A DNA stretch of 5,396 nt from contig JAHFOH010000104.1 in the NCBI GenBank assembly GCA_023266955.1, forward strand, positions 1 through 5,396, given 5' to 3'. Positions 1 through 5,396 of the stretch are shown in pieces. A program made the translations under genes and the position numbers. The stretch comes from Nitrososphaerota archaeon (lineage in GTDB: Archaea > Thermoproteota > Nitrososphaeria > Nitrososphaerales > JAHFOH01). The notes beneath the pieces were generated by a model. That model saw only the letters and a program-made list of their open reading frames with translations, was not told the DNA's origin and did not search any database. Positions within the stretch are counted from its first letter, which is position 1; each line of letters opens with the position of its first letter.

Positions 1-321
1 AGGAGAATCATAGAGGAGATATGTAGTCGAGGAAGAAAGAGAGTGCATGTAATATCGCCGAGAGAGAATCTAGGCATAAATGTTGAGGCTGCAGCTTCCC
101 GGCTGAGTGCCAGCGGACTTCATGTTAGTCTAAAAGGTGTATACAGTCTTACATTTCTCTACAACCAAAGTATCGAATTCACCCTCCTCGATAGTGGTGT
201 GGCTGTAATTTCAGGAGCAGATAACAAGGAAATTGCGTTAGACTCTTACAAACAGGTTACGAGCCTACTACAGATTCCTTGGCAACGCATTGAACCAAGG
301 TTAGAGCCGTTAGTTACCTAA
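1..321 (+). CDS. C-terminal fragment of a probable HesA/MoeB/ThiF-type (E1-like) adenylyltransferase
   Basis: The reading frame is open from base 1 to the TAA at 319-321, giving 106 visible residues. A GTG at 43 could serve as a start, but the frame continues upstream to the window edge and the residues before it (RRIIEEICSRGRKR) read like normal coding sequence, so I treat this as the tail of a larger gene. The pattern VHVISPREN (about residues 15-23), then a predicted alpha/beta stretch ending in EFTLLDSGVAVISGADNKEI, resembles the C-terminal domain of ThiF/MoeB/HesA proteins. In that family a strand with a DGR-like turn and an I-x-G-T-x-D segment precedes a final helix; here the turn is DSG and the T is A. 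These enzymes adenylate the C-terminus of ubiquitin-like sulfur carriers (ThiS, MoaD, SAMP) in the cytoplasm. The Rossmann ATP-binding core and catalytic Cys lie outside the window, so the family call rests on the tail alone. It faces the aromatic operon and is probably not part of it. Confidence 0.55.
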   Translation, partial: RRIIEEICSRGRKRVHVISPRENLGINVEAAASRLSASGLHVSLKGVYSLTFLYNQSIEFTLLDSGVAVISGADNKEIALDSYKQVTSLLQIPWQRIEPRLEPLVT

Positions 322-483
322 AACTCGTGCTTAGCAGGATGATTGCACTACTTCTACTGATGGGGCCCAACAATCACATAAGGTCGCAGAAACCCTTGAA
401 GAGGCTGCATAGCAACTTCGGAGTCGAACAGGGCAGCATATGCGCGTCACTATGGTCACCTACGCAGTCTCGAGTAAACCTCC

Positions 484-558
484 CGCCACGATAGAGCCCC
501 AGTGAAAGCTCACGTACGATTATGGGTCTTCAGTTACTTTGCTCTATCGTAGCTGGCG
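484..558. repeat. Nested inverted repeat (hairpin) in the convergent intergenic gap, next to the tyrA stop
   Basis: The 238-base gap at 322-559 lies between two convergent genes and contains no convincing gene. Its clearest structure is a perfect 10-base inverted repeat, ACGATAGAGC at 488-497 against GCTCTATCGT at 541-550. Alternatively, nine of these pairs (489-497/541-549) stack on a further five (CGCCA 484-488 / TGGCG 554-558) across a TAGC bulge at 550-553. Inside it, CCCA 498-501 can pair with TGGG 523-526, and GTGA 502-505 with TCAC 510-513, leaving an AAGC loop. The whole left arm 484-505 is then paired without interruption and all bulges fall on the right side. On the minus strand the structure starts one base after the tyrA stop codon. 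It may mark transcript 3' ends or protect one or both convergent mRNAs. There is no long T-run after it on either strand, so a classical terminator is not shown. Confidence 0.5.
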
Positions 559-559
559 A

Positions 560-1426
560 CTAGTTCCCGATCTCGTCAAGGATCTTGTACATCTTCTGAT
601 ACGCCGTATCCGCTTTCGGATCAGTGTAGAGCCACTTTCTGCACTTTAGGAAAAATTGGATGAATCCGCTTCTATCCTGATTCTGAAGCAGAGCACTCAA
701 CATCTGAAAGCCGCTAAGGAACTTGCGAAGATATGGTATAGTGGACTTATTCAAGGACTGAGTGGAGAAGTAGTTGGACGGATCTTCCGAGAGCACACTT
801 TGGGCCAGTGTCAACTGTGTTAAGAAGCTCGGACCCGCAAACTTCCTCAGAGCCGAGATGTTCTCATGGGCTAATGCTGAAGCGTAGACCAAGTTGACGA
901 AGTGTGTTAGCGAAAGAACAGCTGCCATGATCCTATCATGTTCATCAGCCCCTATAGTAAGGAGGTTAGCTTCTGGGAAAAGTTGCTTTGCGGCAGCTAT
1001 CTCTCTCTGCTCATCGGAGATTGGGATCAAAGCGATTTTCTTCCGAACTATATCATTGGCTCCTGGTCCGAATAACGGATGAATTGAAAGGACAAGGATG
1101 CCCCTCCGACCTATCTGCCGGAGGACTGGTTCAGCCCTCTTCTTTAAGGAGGCTATCTCTGCCAAAATTACGTCCTTTCTCAGCAGTGGGGCTAATTCTC
1201 TTAGCACGGTAGGTGTAGCTTCAATGGGAACGGAAACCAGGATATGGTCGGAATTTTCCACTGCTCGAGAAACGTCATTGACAGATTCTACACCTAGCTT
1301 CTTAGCAACCTCCCCTGCCTTTCTCCTCCGAACGTCAAAGATTCTAACTGTATGGCCCTTTTCGACGAAGTAGTTTGCGAACCATGTCCCCATTCTCCCT
1401 GCTCCGCCTATGATGGTGACCCTCAT
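560..1426 (-). CDS. tyrA: Prephenate (or arogenate) dehydrogenase, TyrA family
   Basis: This 288-residue protein is a stand-alone TyrA. The enzyme oxidatively decarboxylates prephenate to 4-hydroxyphenylpyruvate, or arogenate to tyrosine, with NAD(P)+ in the cytoplasm. The N-terminal Rossmann fold is clear: GGAGRMG at 7-13 and an acidic residue closing the second strand (D31), which usually favours NAD. The following R33-R35 and K36 are basic, so NADP use cannot be excluded. SIHPLFGPG (114-122) carries the expected catalytic His116, and EHDRIMA (162-168) with H175 fits the conserved HD...H region of the family. Residues from about 175 to the end form the all-helical dimerisation domain. There is no fused chorismate mutase and no C-terminal ACT domain, so tyrosine feedback through ACT is not expected. 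Length is normal for the archaeal form. The ATG overlaps the upstream stop as ATGA; a GGAG (1437-1440) sits 10 bases before it. It is the last gene of the operon. Whether the substrate is prephenate or arogenate is open. Confidence 0.93.
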   Translation of the reverse strand: MRVTIIGGAGRMGTWFANYFVEKGHTVRIFDVRRRKAGEVAKKLGVESVNDVSRAVENSDHILVSVPIEATPTVLRELAPLLRKDVILAEIASLKKRAEPVLRQIGRRGILVLSIHPLFGPGANDIVRKKIALIPISDEQREIAAAKQLFPEANLLTIGADEHDRIMAAVLSLTHFVNLVYASALAHENISALRKFAGPSFLTQLTLAQSVLSEDPSNYFSTQSLNKSTIPYLRKFLSGFQMLSALLQNQDRSGFIQFFLKCRKWLYTDPKADTAYQKMYKILDEIGN

Positions 1427-2811
1427 CTGAGCATTTCTCCCAACCTCTTTATGCCGTCAAAAAGGATCTGTTCTGGCTGACAGACCGATAATCTGAGGCA
1501 ATCGGGATAGTCGCCGAAGACATTTCCAGGCGTAATGGCCACATAGTGATTCTTCAAGAGTTCTGAAGCGAAGTTTTCACTATCGAATCCGTCCGACTCA
1601 ACTCTTGGGAACAGGTAGAGACCCCCATCAGGTGGATAGAGCGATATCGGCAGCTTCTTCAACTCTTTAGAAGCCGCTGCGACCCTCTGCTTAATGGCGC
1701 GCACATTCTTCTGAACATAATCTTTGGCCTCGAGAGCTTTTACCGCAGCTCTTTGAACAAACTCAGCCACGCTTGTCAGAGAAAGGGACTGAAGTTTAGT
1801 CAACCTTGAGATGGTATCCGCGTCTGAAATTGCATAGCCTATCCTAAAGCCAGTCATGGCATAAGTCTTCGAAAACGAGGAAATGCAGATGCTCCGACAT
1901 TCAGGAAACTCAAGGATGCTCTTGAAAGCTTTGAACGCGTATGCAAAGTAGACCTCATCGCTCAGCACTATCAGGTTATTTTTCCGTGCCAAATCGACGA
2001 TGCTTCTGAGTACACTCTCTTCAAGGATCTTCCCCGTCGGATTGTTAGGATAATTCAGAACTATCATTTTCGTAGCCTCGTTGATTGCGTCTGATAGCTC
2101 ATCCATACTGGGAGCCCACCCATTCTCCATTTCTGTTCGAAGCACTCTGGCTCGACCACCTAAGCGATCAACACATTGCTTGGCTGCCGGCCACATGGGC
2201 TGAAACATTATGACCTCGTCACCTGCTGTAATGGTGGATGCCATGCTGATGTAGAGGGCGAACCTTGCGCCTGGCGTCACTATGACTTGTTTCGCCTTCA
2301 CATCACGTCCGAAGCGCTCATTCAGACGGGTGGCAATACTCTCACGTAATTCGAGGATTCCTTGAGGTTCCGTGTAGTGAGTTTCTCCCGAGCTTATCGA
2401 TCTTATGACCTCTTTAACTACAGAGGGAGGAGGAGGAAAATCTGGCTCTCCGATCTCCAGGTGAATTACCTTCCTTCCCTCCTTTTCTAGCGCTTTCGCC
2501 TCGGAAAACACTGAAATCGGTGACTGGATCTTGCCCATTTGCTCACTTTGCAAGCGTGTTGAATCTTTGACGAGAAGGCTGAGCAGTCGAAGCCCCAACT
2601 CTCTATCTAACCCGTATTTTTCGCACGCCTCAAGAACGGTTCTCCTCAGCTCTTTTTCGACTTCTGGGTTTTCAACAGCCAAGCCTTCCTTAGCCTTCAG
2701 CTTGGCTATCTGTTTGCTAATGGAGGCACGTTTACTTGTGAGACGGATAATCTCTAGCGTGATTCCTTTGATATCATCCCTGAAAGCCTCTAGTTTGACT
2801 TTGCGTTTCAT
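1423..2811 (-). CDS. Fusion protein: AroQ-type chorismate mutase plus class I aminotransferase
   Basis: The 462-residue product has two domains. Residues 1-92 are a helical AroQ chorismate mutase (chorismate to prephenate). Aligned by eye to the E. coli AroQ domain without gaps, R11, R28, K39, E52, S84 and Q88 are kept, while position 48 is Asn (usually Asp) and 51 is Val (usually Arg). Residues about 94-462 are a fold-type I PLP aminotransferase: TPGA 179-182 (PLP phosphate region), NNPTG 256-260, SDEVY 284-288 with D285 and Y288 for the PLP ring, SSFSK 311-315 with K315 as Schiff-base lysine, R323 in FRIGY, and R440 in LRLS for the substrate carboxylate. Both domains therefore look intact, joined by a very short linker. 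Likely amino acceptors are prephenate, 4-hydroxyphenylpyruvate or phenylpyruvate; oxaloacetate is possible. The ATG overlaps the aroC stop (ATGA); AGGA at 2822-2825 lies 10 bases upstream. Met92 (ATG complementary to 2536-2538) could in principle start a separate aminotransferase. The fusion has no single accepted symbol: aroQ would name the first domain. Confidence 0.94.
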   Translation of the reverse strand: MKRKVKLEAFRDDIKGITLEIIRLTSKRASISKQIAKLKAKEGLAVENPEVEKELRRTVLEACEKYGLDRELGLRLLSLLVKDSTRLQSEQMGKIQSPISVFSEAKALEKEGRKVIHLEIGEPDFPPPPSVVKEVIRSISSGETHYTEPQGILELRESIATRLNERFGRDVKAKQVIVTPGARFALYISMASTITAGDEVIMFQPMWPAAKQCVDRLGGRARVLRTEMENGWAPSMDELSDAINEATKMIVLNYPNNPTGKILEESVLRSIVDLARKNNLIVLSDEVYFAYAFKAFKSILEFPECRSICISSFSKTYAMTGFRIGYAISDADTISRLTKLQSLSLTSVAEFVQRAAVKALEAKDYVQKNVRAIKQRVAAASKELKKLPISLYPPDGGLYLFPRVESDGFDSENFASELLKNHYVAITPGNVFGDYPDCLRLSVCQPEQILFDGIKRLGEMLR

Positions 2812-3935
2812 TGAGGGATTTTCCTTAACGTCGTCTTTTCTCCTAGCACAGGGGGGATTAGACCTCCGCGAATCGCTAGATCGGCTAGAACCAGTGCGGT
2901 AACATTCTCCACCACGGGAACAGCTCGAGGAACTACTGATGGATCATGTCTACCGGGAACAACGATGTCTGTCTCTTCCATAGTAGTGACGTTGACGGTT
3001 TTCTGAACTTTGCCAATCGATGCAGCCGGCTTGAAAGCTACTCTGAACTGAATAGGCATTCCGTTCGATAGTCCGCCGAGGATTCCGCCAGAATTGTTTG
3101 TTATCGTTCTAATTTGACTGTTTTCAACAACGTACTGGTCGTTATTCTCCGAGCCTCTTCTTCTACCCGCCTCGAAACCAGCTCCAAACTCTACCCCCTT
3201 CACGGCAGGTATTGATAGAACTGCCTTGCTAAGCTCCGAATCCAAAGAGGAAAATACTGGCTCACCCACACCAATTGGGACGTTTAGCGCAATACATTCC
3301 ACGACCCCTCCTACGCTATCTCCTTTGGCCTTCTCCTCAAGGATCTTCTTCTTCATGAGCTCTGCTGATTCCGGATTTGGGGATCTAACTTCGTTGCTGT
3401 AACGATAGGTCCGAGCATCCTCTAGCGTGAAAGGTCCTGCTCTTACGCCTCCTATTTCCATAGTATAGGCAATTATCTCCACGTTTAGAACATGTTTGAG
3501 CAGTTTTTTTGCGATGGCACCCGCCATGACGTAAGAGGCAGTGATTCTTCCGGAAAATCTCCCGCCTCCCCGATAGTCGGCGAATCCGCGATACTTCTCA
3601 AGGGCAGTATAATCCGCATGCCCCGGACGCGGAGTGCCAAGGATTTTCTCATATGATTTCGAATCTATGTCTGCATTTCTAATTATGAGACAGATCGGAG
3701 CGCCAGTGGTGAAGTCTTCGAAGACACCTGAGAGTACTTCTACTCTATCTCCTTCCATGCGCATGGTAGTGACTAAGGACTGGCCAGGCTTGCGTAAGTC
3801 AAGCTCCCTCTGAATTTCTTCCTGAGTGATTGGCAGGCCCGCTGGACATCCATCTATCACTGCGCCCACGCACTTACCGTGACTTTCTCCGAAACTGACC
3901 ACTACGAACCTTTCGCCTAAGATGTTTCCAGTCAA
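2808..3935 (-). CDS. aroC: Chorismate synthase
   Basis: The 375-residue product is a full-length chorismate synthase, which removes phosphate from EPSP by trans-1,4 elimination using reduced FMN to give chorismate. Family signatures are all present: GNILGERF leading into FGESHG (15-20, with His19), LRKPGQS (47-53), TPRPGHADY (101-109, His106), YRGGGRFSGR (121-130), the RRRGSENND stretch, and GRHDPSVVPRA (328-338, with H330 and D331). The start is TTG (complement of 3933-3935). An in-frame TAA lies immediately before it, and the first residues MTGNILG match the family's usual MSGNxxG opening, so no longer protein is possible. The stop codon of aroA overlaps the start as TTGA. The enzyme has no flavin reductase domain, so it is probably the monofunctional type that needs an external source of reduced flavin. 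Confidence 0.98.
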   Translation of the reverse strand: MTGNILGERFVVVSFGESHGKCVGAVIDGCPAGLPITQEEIQRELDLRKPGQSLVTTMRMEGDRVEVLSGVFEDFTTGAPICLIIRNADIDSKSYEKILGTPRPGHADYTALEKYRGFADYRGGGRFSGRITASYVMAGAIAKKLLKHVLNVEIIAYTMEIGGVRAGPFTLEDARTYRYSNEVRSPNPESAELMKKKILEEKAKGDSVGGVVECIALNVPIGVGEPVFSSLDSELSKAVLSIPAVKGVEFGAGFEAGRRRGSENNDQYVVENSQIRTITNNSGGILGGLSNGMPIQFRVAFKPAASIGKVQKTVNVTTMEETDIVVPGRHDPSVVPRAVPVVENVTALVLADLAIRGGLIPPVLGEKTTLRKIPQ

Positions 3936-5230
3936 TTATTGAGCACCTCAATCTTTCCGCCTAATCTCTGAATATCAGCAATGAAATTTGGGTATGAGAT
4001 GTCAGAAGTTTCTAACCCCTCCACTGCCAAACCTTCCGGAGTACCTAATCCAATTGCGCAGAATGTCATGAAGAGCCTGTGGTCTCCATGTGAATCGAGG
4101 ACGCATTTCTTCACCTCCCTGTGCGAGCGAATTGTGAGGCTATCCTTACCCTCTTTCACCAATACACCCATCTTGGATAACTCGTGAGCTAAAATTGAGA
4201 TTCTATCCGTTTCCTTCAACCGAGCGTGCCCAATCCCTACAAGAGAAACGTCTCCTTTTGCCTTTGTAGCTAGGACAGCCATTACTGGTAGAAGATCCGG
4301 CGAATCGGAGAGATCGAATGTGCCACCATTCAGTTTGTTAGACGAGCTAACTGTTACAGTCTTGGCGTTCCGATCGACATTTACCTTTGCCCCCATCCTT
4401 TTTACAAAATCTGTAAAAGCCCAATCAGCCTGTGGGAAATCTGGGTCTAGTCCCTCTATCGAAACGTGACCACCAGTTAGTGTCGCTCCAGCTAGCATAA
4501 TAGCAGAGGAGCTAAGATCGCCAGGAACGCTGAAGCTCGTCGGGACATATTCTTGCCCCTCTGGGACTTTGTAGAAACCGTATCCATCTCTCTGTACCTT
4601 CACCCCAAATTTCTTCATTGTTTCTAGAGTGACGTCAACATACGGCCTAGAAACAAGGTTGTCCATAACCTCGATAGAGGTTTCATTCTTCGCCATGGCC
4701 GACGCGATGAGTAGCGCTGAGATAAATTGCGATGATACATCGCCCTTGATTGCGACTCTTCCGCCTTCGAGACCACCTCCCCTCACAATGATAGGGGCCC
4801 TACCATCTCCTCTAGCTGACCAACATTCCGAACCCAAGGCAGTAAGCGCATCAAGCAAGGGCTGCATCGGTCTTCGGCGAATGCTTGAGTCACCAGTCAA
4901 CACTGCAAAGCCGCTTGGAATCAAACTTGAAACGGCAGTCATTATACGCAACGTTGTACCAGAATTTTTCGCGTCCATGATATCGTCAGGAACACTGAGA
5001 GTGCTGGTCCCGGAAATTTCTAGCATGCCGCTCTTGTCATGAACAGTGGCTCCAATAGCCTTGCATGCGTTAAATGTCGCAACAGTATCACGAGCTACGA
5101 GTGGGTTCTCTATCTTGGAAATGCCGTAAGCCAGGCTGGCCATCACAACTACTCTATGGGTGTAGCTCTTGCTCGGAGGCGCCCGAATTCTGCCAGAAAG
5201 AACTGAAGGATACACCCTAACTTTGACCAT
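3932..5230 (-). CDS. aroA: 3-phosphoshikimate 1-carboxyvinyltransferase (EPSP synthase)
   Basis: The 432-residue product transfers the enolpyruvyl group of PEP to shikimate-3-phosphate in the cytoplasm. Motifs follow the family in order: PPSKSYTHR at 18-26 (K21, S22, R26 correspond to E. coli K22, S23, R27), NSGTTLR 89-95, RRRPMQPL 118-125 (R120 as E. coli R124), GDVSSQF 163-169 (S166, S167, Q168), SDSPDLLP 308-315 with catalytic Asp312, LKETDRI 338-344 with Glu340, and GDHRLFM 382-388 with R385. The lysine that E. coli has at 411 is Ile here (SDISYPNF); class II enzymes, as I recall them, also lack it, so this need not mean loss of activity. The residue after the NSGTTLR motif is Ile where E. 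coli has Pro101. The ATG is one base after the shikimate kinase stop; GTGAT (5239-5243) lies 8 bases upstream as a modest ribosome-binding site. The 3' end overlaps aroC by 4 bases. Confidence 0.98.
   Translation of the reverse strand: MVKVRVYPSVLSGRIRAPPSKSYTHRVVVMASLAYGISKIENPLVARDTVATFNACKAIGATVHDKSGMLEISGTSTLSVPDDIMDAKNSGTTLRIMTAVSSLIPSGFAVLTGDSSIRRRPMQPLLDALTALGSECWSARGDGRAPIIVRGGGLEGGRVAIKGDVSSQFISALLIASAMAKNETSIEVMDNLVSRPYVDVTLETMKKFGVKVQRDGYGFYKVPEGQEYVPTSFSVPGDLSSSAIMLAGATLTGGHVSIEGLDPDFPQADWAFTDFVKRMGAKVNVDRNAKTVTVSSSNKLNGGTFDLSDSPDLLPVMAVLATKAKGDVSLVGIGHARLKETDRISILAHELSKMGVLVKEGKDSLTIRSHREVKKCVLDSHGDHRLFMTFCAIGLGTPEGLAVEGLETSDISYPNFIADIQRLGGKIEVLNN
3944..3949 (-). promoter_or_regulatory. 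Shine-Dalgarno site that fixes the TTG start of aroC
   Basis: On the minus strand GAGGTG is followed by an 8-base spacer and then TTG. It matches six consecutive bases of the archaeal consensus GGAGGTGAT and is the best ribosome-binding site in the operon. It lies inside the last codons of aroA. A strong site may compensate for the weak TTG initiation codon. Confidence 0.75.
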
Positions 5231-5231
5231 A

Positions 5232-5396
5232 CTAGTTCATCACTTCAGCTCTTCCGTTGTTCACTCTGGCTTGAATTAGCTGTCCATCTAGCCTTGACCA
5301 TGATTCCACTATTCCCGGAACCTTGTCCCTTTTGCACACGGCCGAAACAGCGGGCCCTTTTCCTGAGAGCCCTGCAGCTAGAGCTCCTGCTGAAAT
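5232..5396 (-). CDS. aroK: Shikimate kinase, archaeal GHMP type (C-terminal 54 residues only)
   Basis: Reading the minus strand from the right edge, the frame is open and ends at TAG (complement of 5232-5234). The visible residues begin ISAGALAAGLSGKGPAVSAV, which is the third GHMP-kinase motif (GLSGxGPA) as found in archaeal shikimate kinases, and end with a short strand-helix tail, QLIQARVNNGRAEVMN, also typical of the family's C-terminus. The usual residue inside GLSG-x-GPA is Thr, here Lys. The enzyme phosphorylates shikimate at the 3-hydroxyl with ATP, making the substrate of the next gene product, AroA. It is unrelated to the bacterial P-loop AroK. Position directly before aroA with a single base between them supports the assignment over other GHMP kinases such as homoserine or mevalonate kinase. 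The start, ATP-binding motif and substrate site lie outside the window. Confidence 0.88.
   Translation of the reverse strand: MSAGALAAGLSGKGPAVSAVCKRDKVPGIVESWSRLDGQLIQARVNNGRAEVMN

Noticed and set aside
338..360. GATGATT followed by CTGA, suggestive of box C/D guide RNA motifs
   Set aside because: GATGATT does not match RUGAUGA, the spacing to CTGA is too short for a C/D RNA, and no C'/D' pair is present.
420..429. GTTCGACTCC on the minus strand, resembling a tRNA T-loop
   Set aside because: The flanking bases (CCCTG and CCGAA around TTCGACT) do not form a T-stem, and no acceptor or anticodon arm can be built around it.
440..505. Small plus-strand ORF of 21 codons (MRVTMVTYAV...) in the intergenic gap
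   Set aside because: Too short, no clear ribosome-binding site, and it runs into the left arm of the inverted repeat. The MRVT start resembling that of TyrA is most likely chance.
541..558. Classical intrinsic terminator at the end of the tyrA transcript
   Set aside because: The stem is strong but the loop of the core repeat is long and no T-run follows on either strand; the structure is listed as an inverted repeat instead.
894..1373. Three overlapping plus-strand ORFs opposite tyrA
   Set aside because: They are antisense to a clearly conserved gene, and their translations are low-complexity, Ser/Leu/Arg-rich, without recognisable motifs.
2531..2902. 123-codon plus-strand ORF crossing the aroC/fusion junction
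   Set aside because: Antisense to two conserved coding ends; Ser/Leu-rich composition as expected from the complement of helical coding sequence.
4629..5042. 137-codon plus-strand ORF opposite aroA
   Set aside because: Shadow of the aroA frame; no domain or motif and no ribosome-binding site noted.

Overview
The window is most likely archaeal chromosomal DNA. The main argument is the gene entering from the right edge: its last 54 codons match the C-terminus of the GHMP-type shikimate kinase, which archaea use in place of the bacterial P-loop AroK. Ribosome-binding sites resembling GGAGGTGAT, a TTG start, and tightly overlapping genes agree with this. I cannot fix the lineage from the sequence; a Thaumarchaeota/Bathyarchaeota-like group is only a guess.

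Layout. Positions 1-321 (+) hold the C-terminal end of a gene that begins left of the window and resembles the tail of a HesA/MoeB/ThiF-type (E1-like) adenylyltransferase. Positions 322-559 are a 238-base non-coding gap between convergent genes; its right part (484-558) contains a strong nested inverted repeat. From 560 to the right edge everything is one minus-strand operon, transcribed right to left: shikimate kinase (partial, 5232-5396), EPSP synthase aroA (3932-5230), chorismate synthase aroC (2808-3935), a chorismate mutase-aminotransferase fusion (1423-2811) and a TyrA-type dehydrogenase (560-1426). The first two genes are separated by 1 base and the other three junctions are 4-base stop/start overlaps (TTGA, ATGA, ATGA), so translation is probably coupled throughout.

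Pathway. Gene order follows reaction order: shikimate -> shikimate-3-phosphate -> EPSP -> chorismate -> prephenate -> (transamination and oxidative decarboxylation) -> tyrosine. No prephenate dehydratase gene for phenylalanine is visible here. The most distinctive protein is the AroQ-aminotransferase fusion. If its second domain transaminates prephenate itself, the downstream TyrA would act on arogenate rather than prephenate. That is a hypothesis; the sequence does not decide it.

Overall this is a fairly ordinary biosynthetic locus. I do not see a defence system, mobile element, CRISPR array, tRNA or rRNA. The points worth a second look are the fusion, substitutions in its mutase active site, and the folded element next to the tyrA stop codon.
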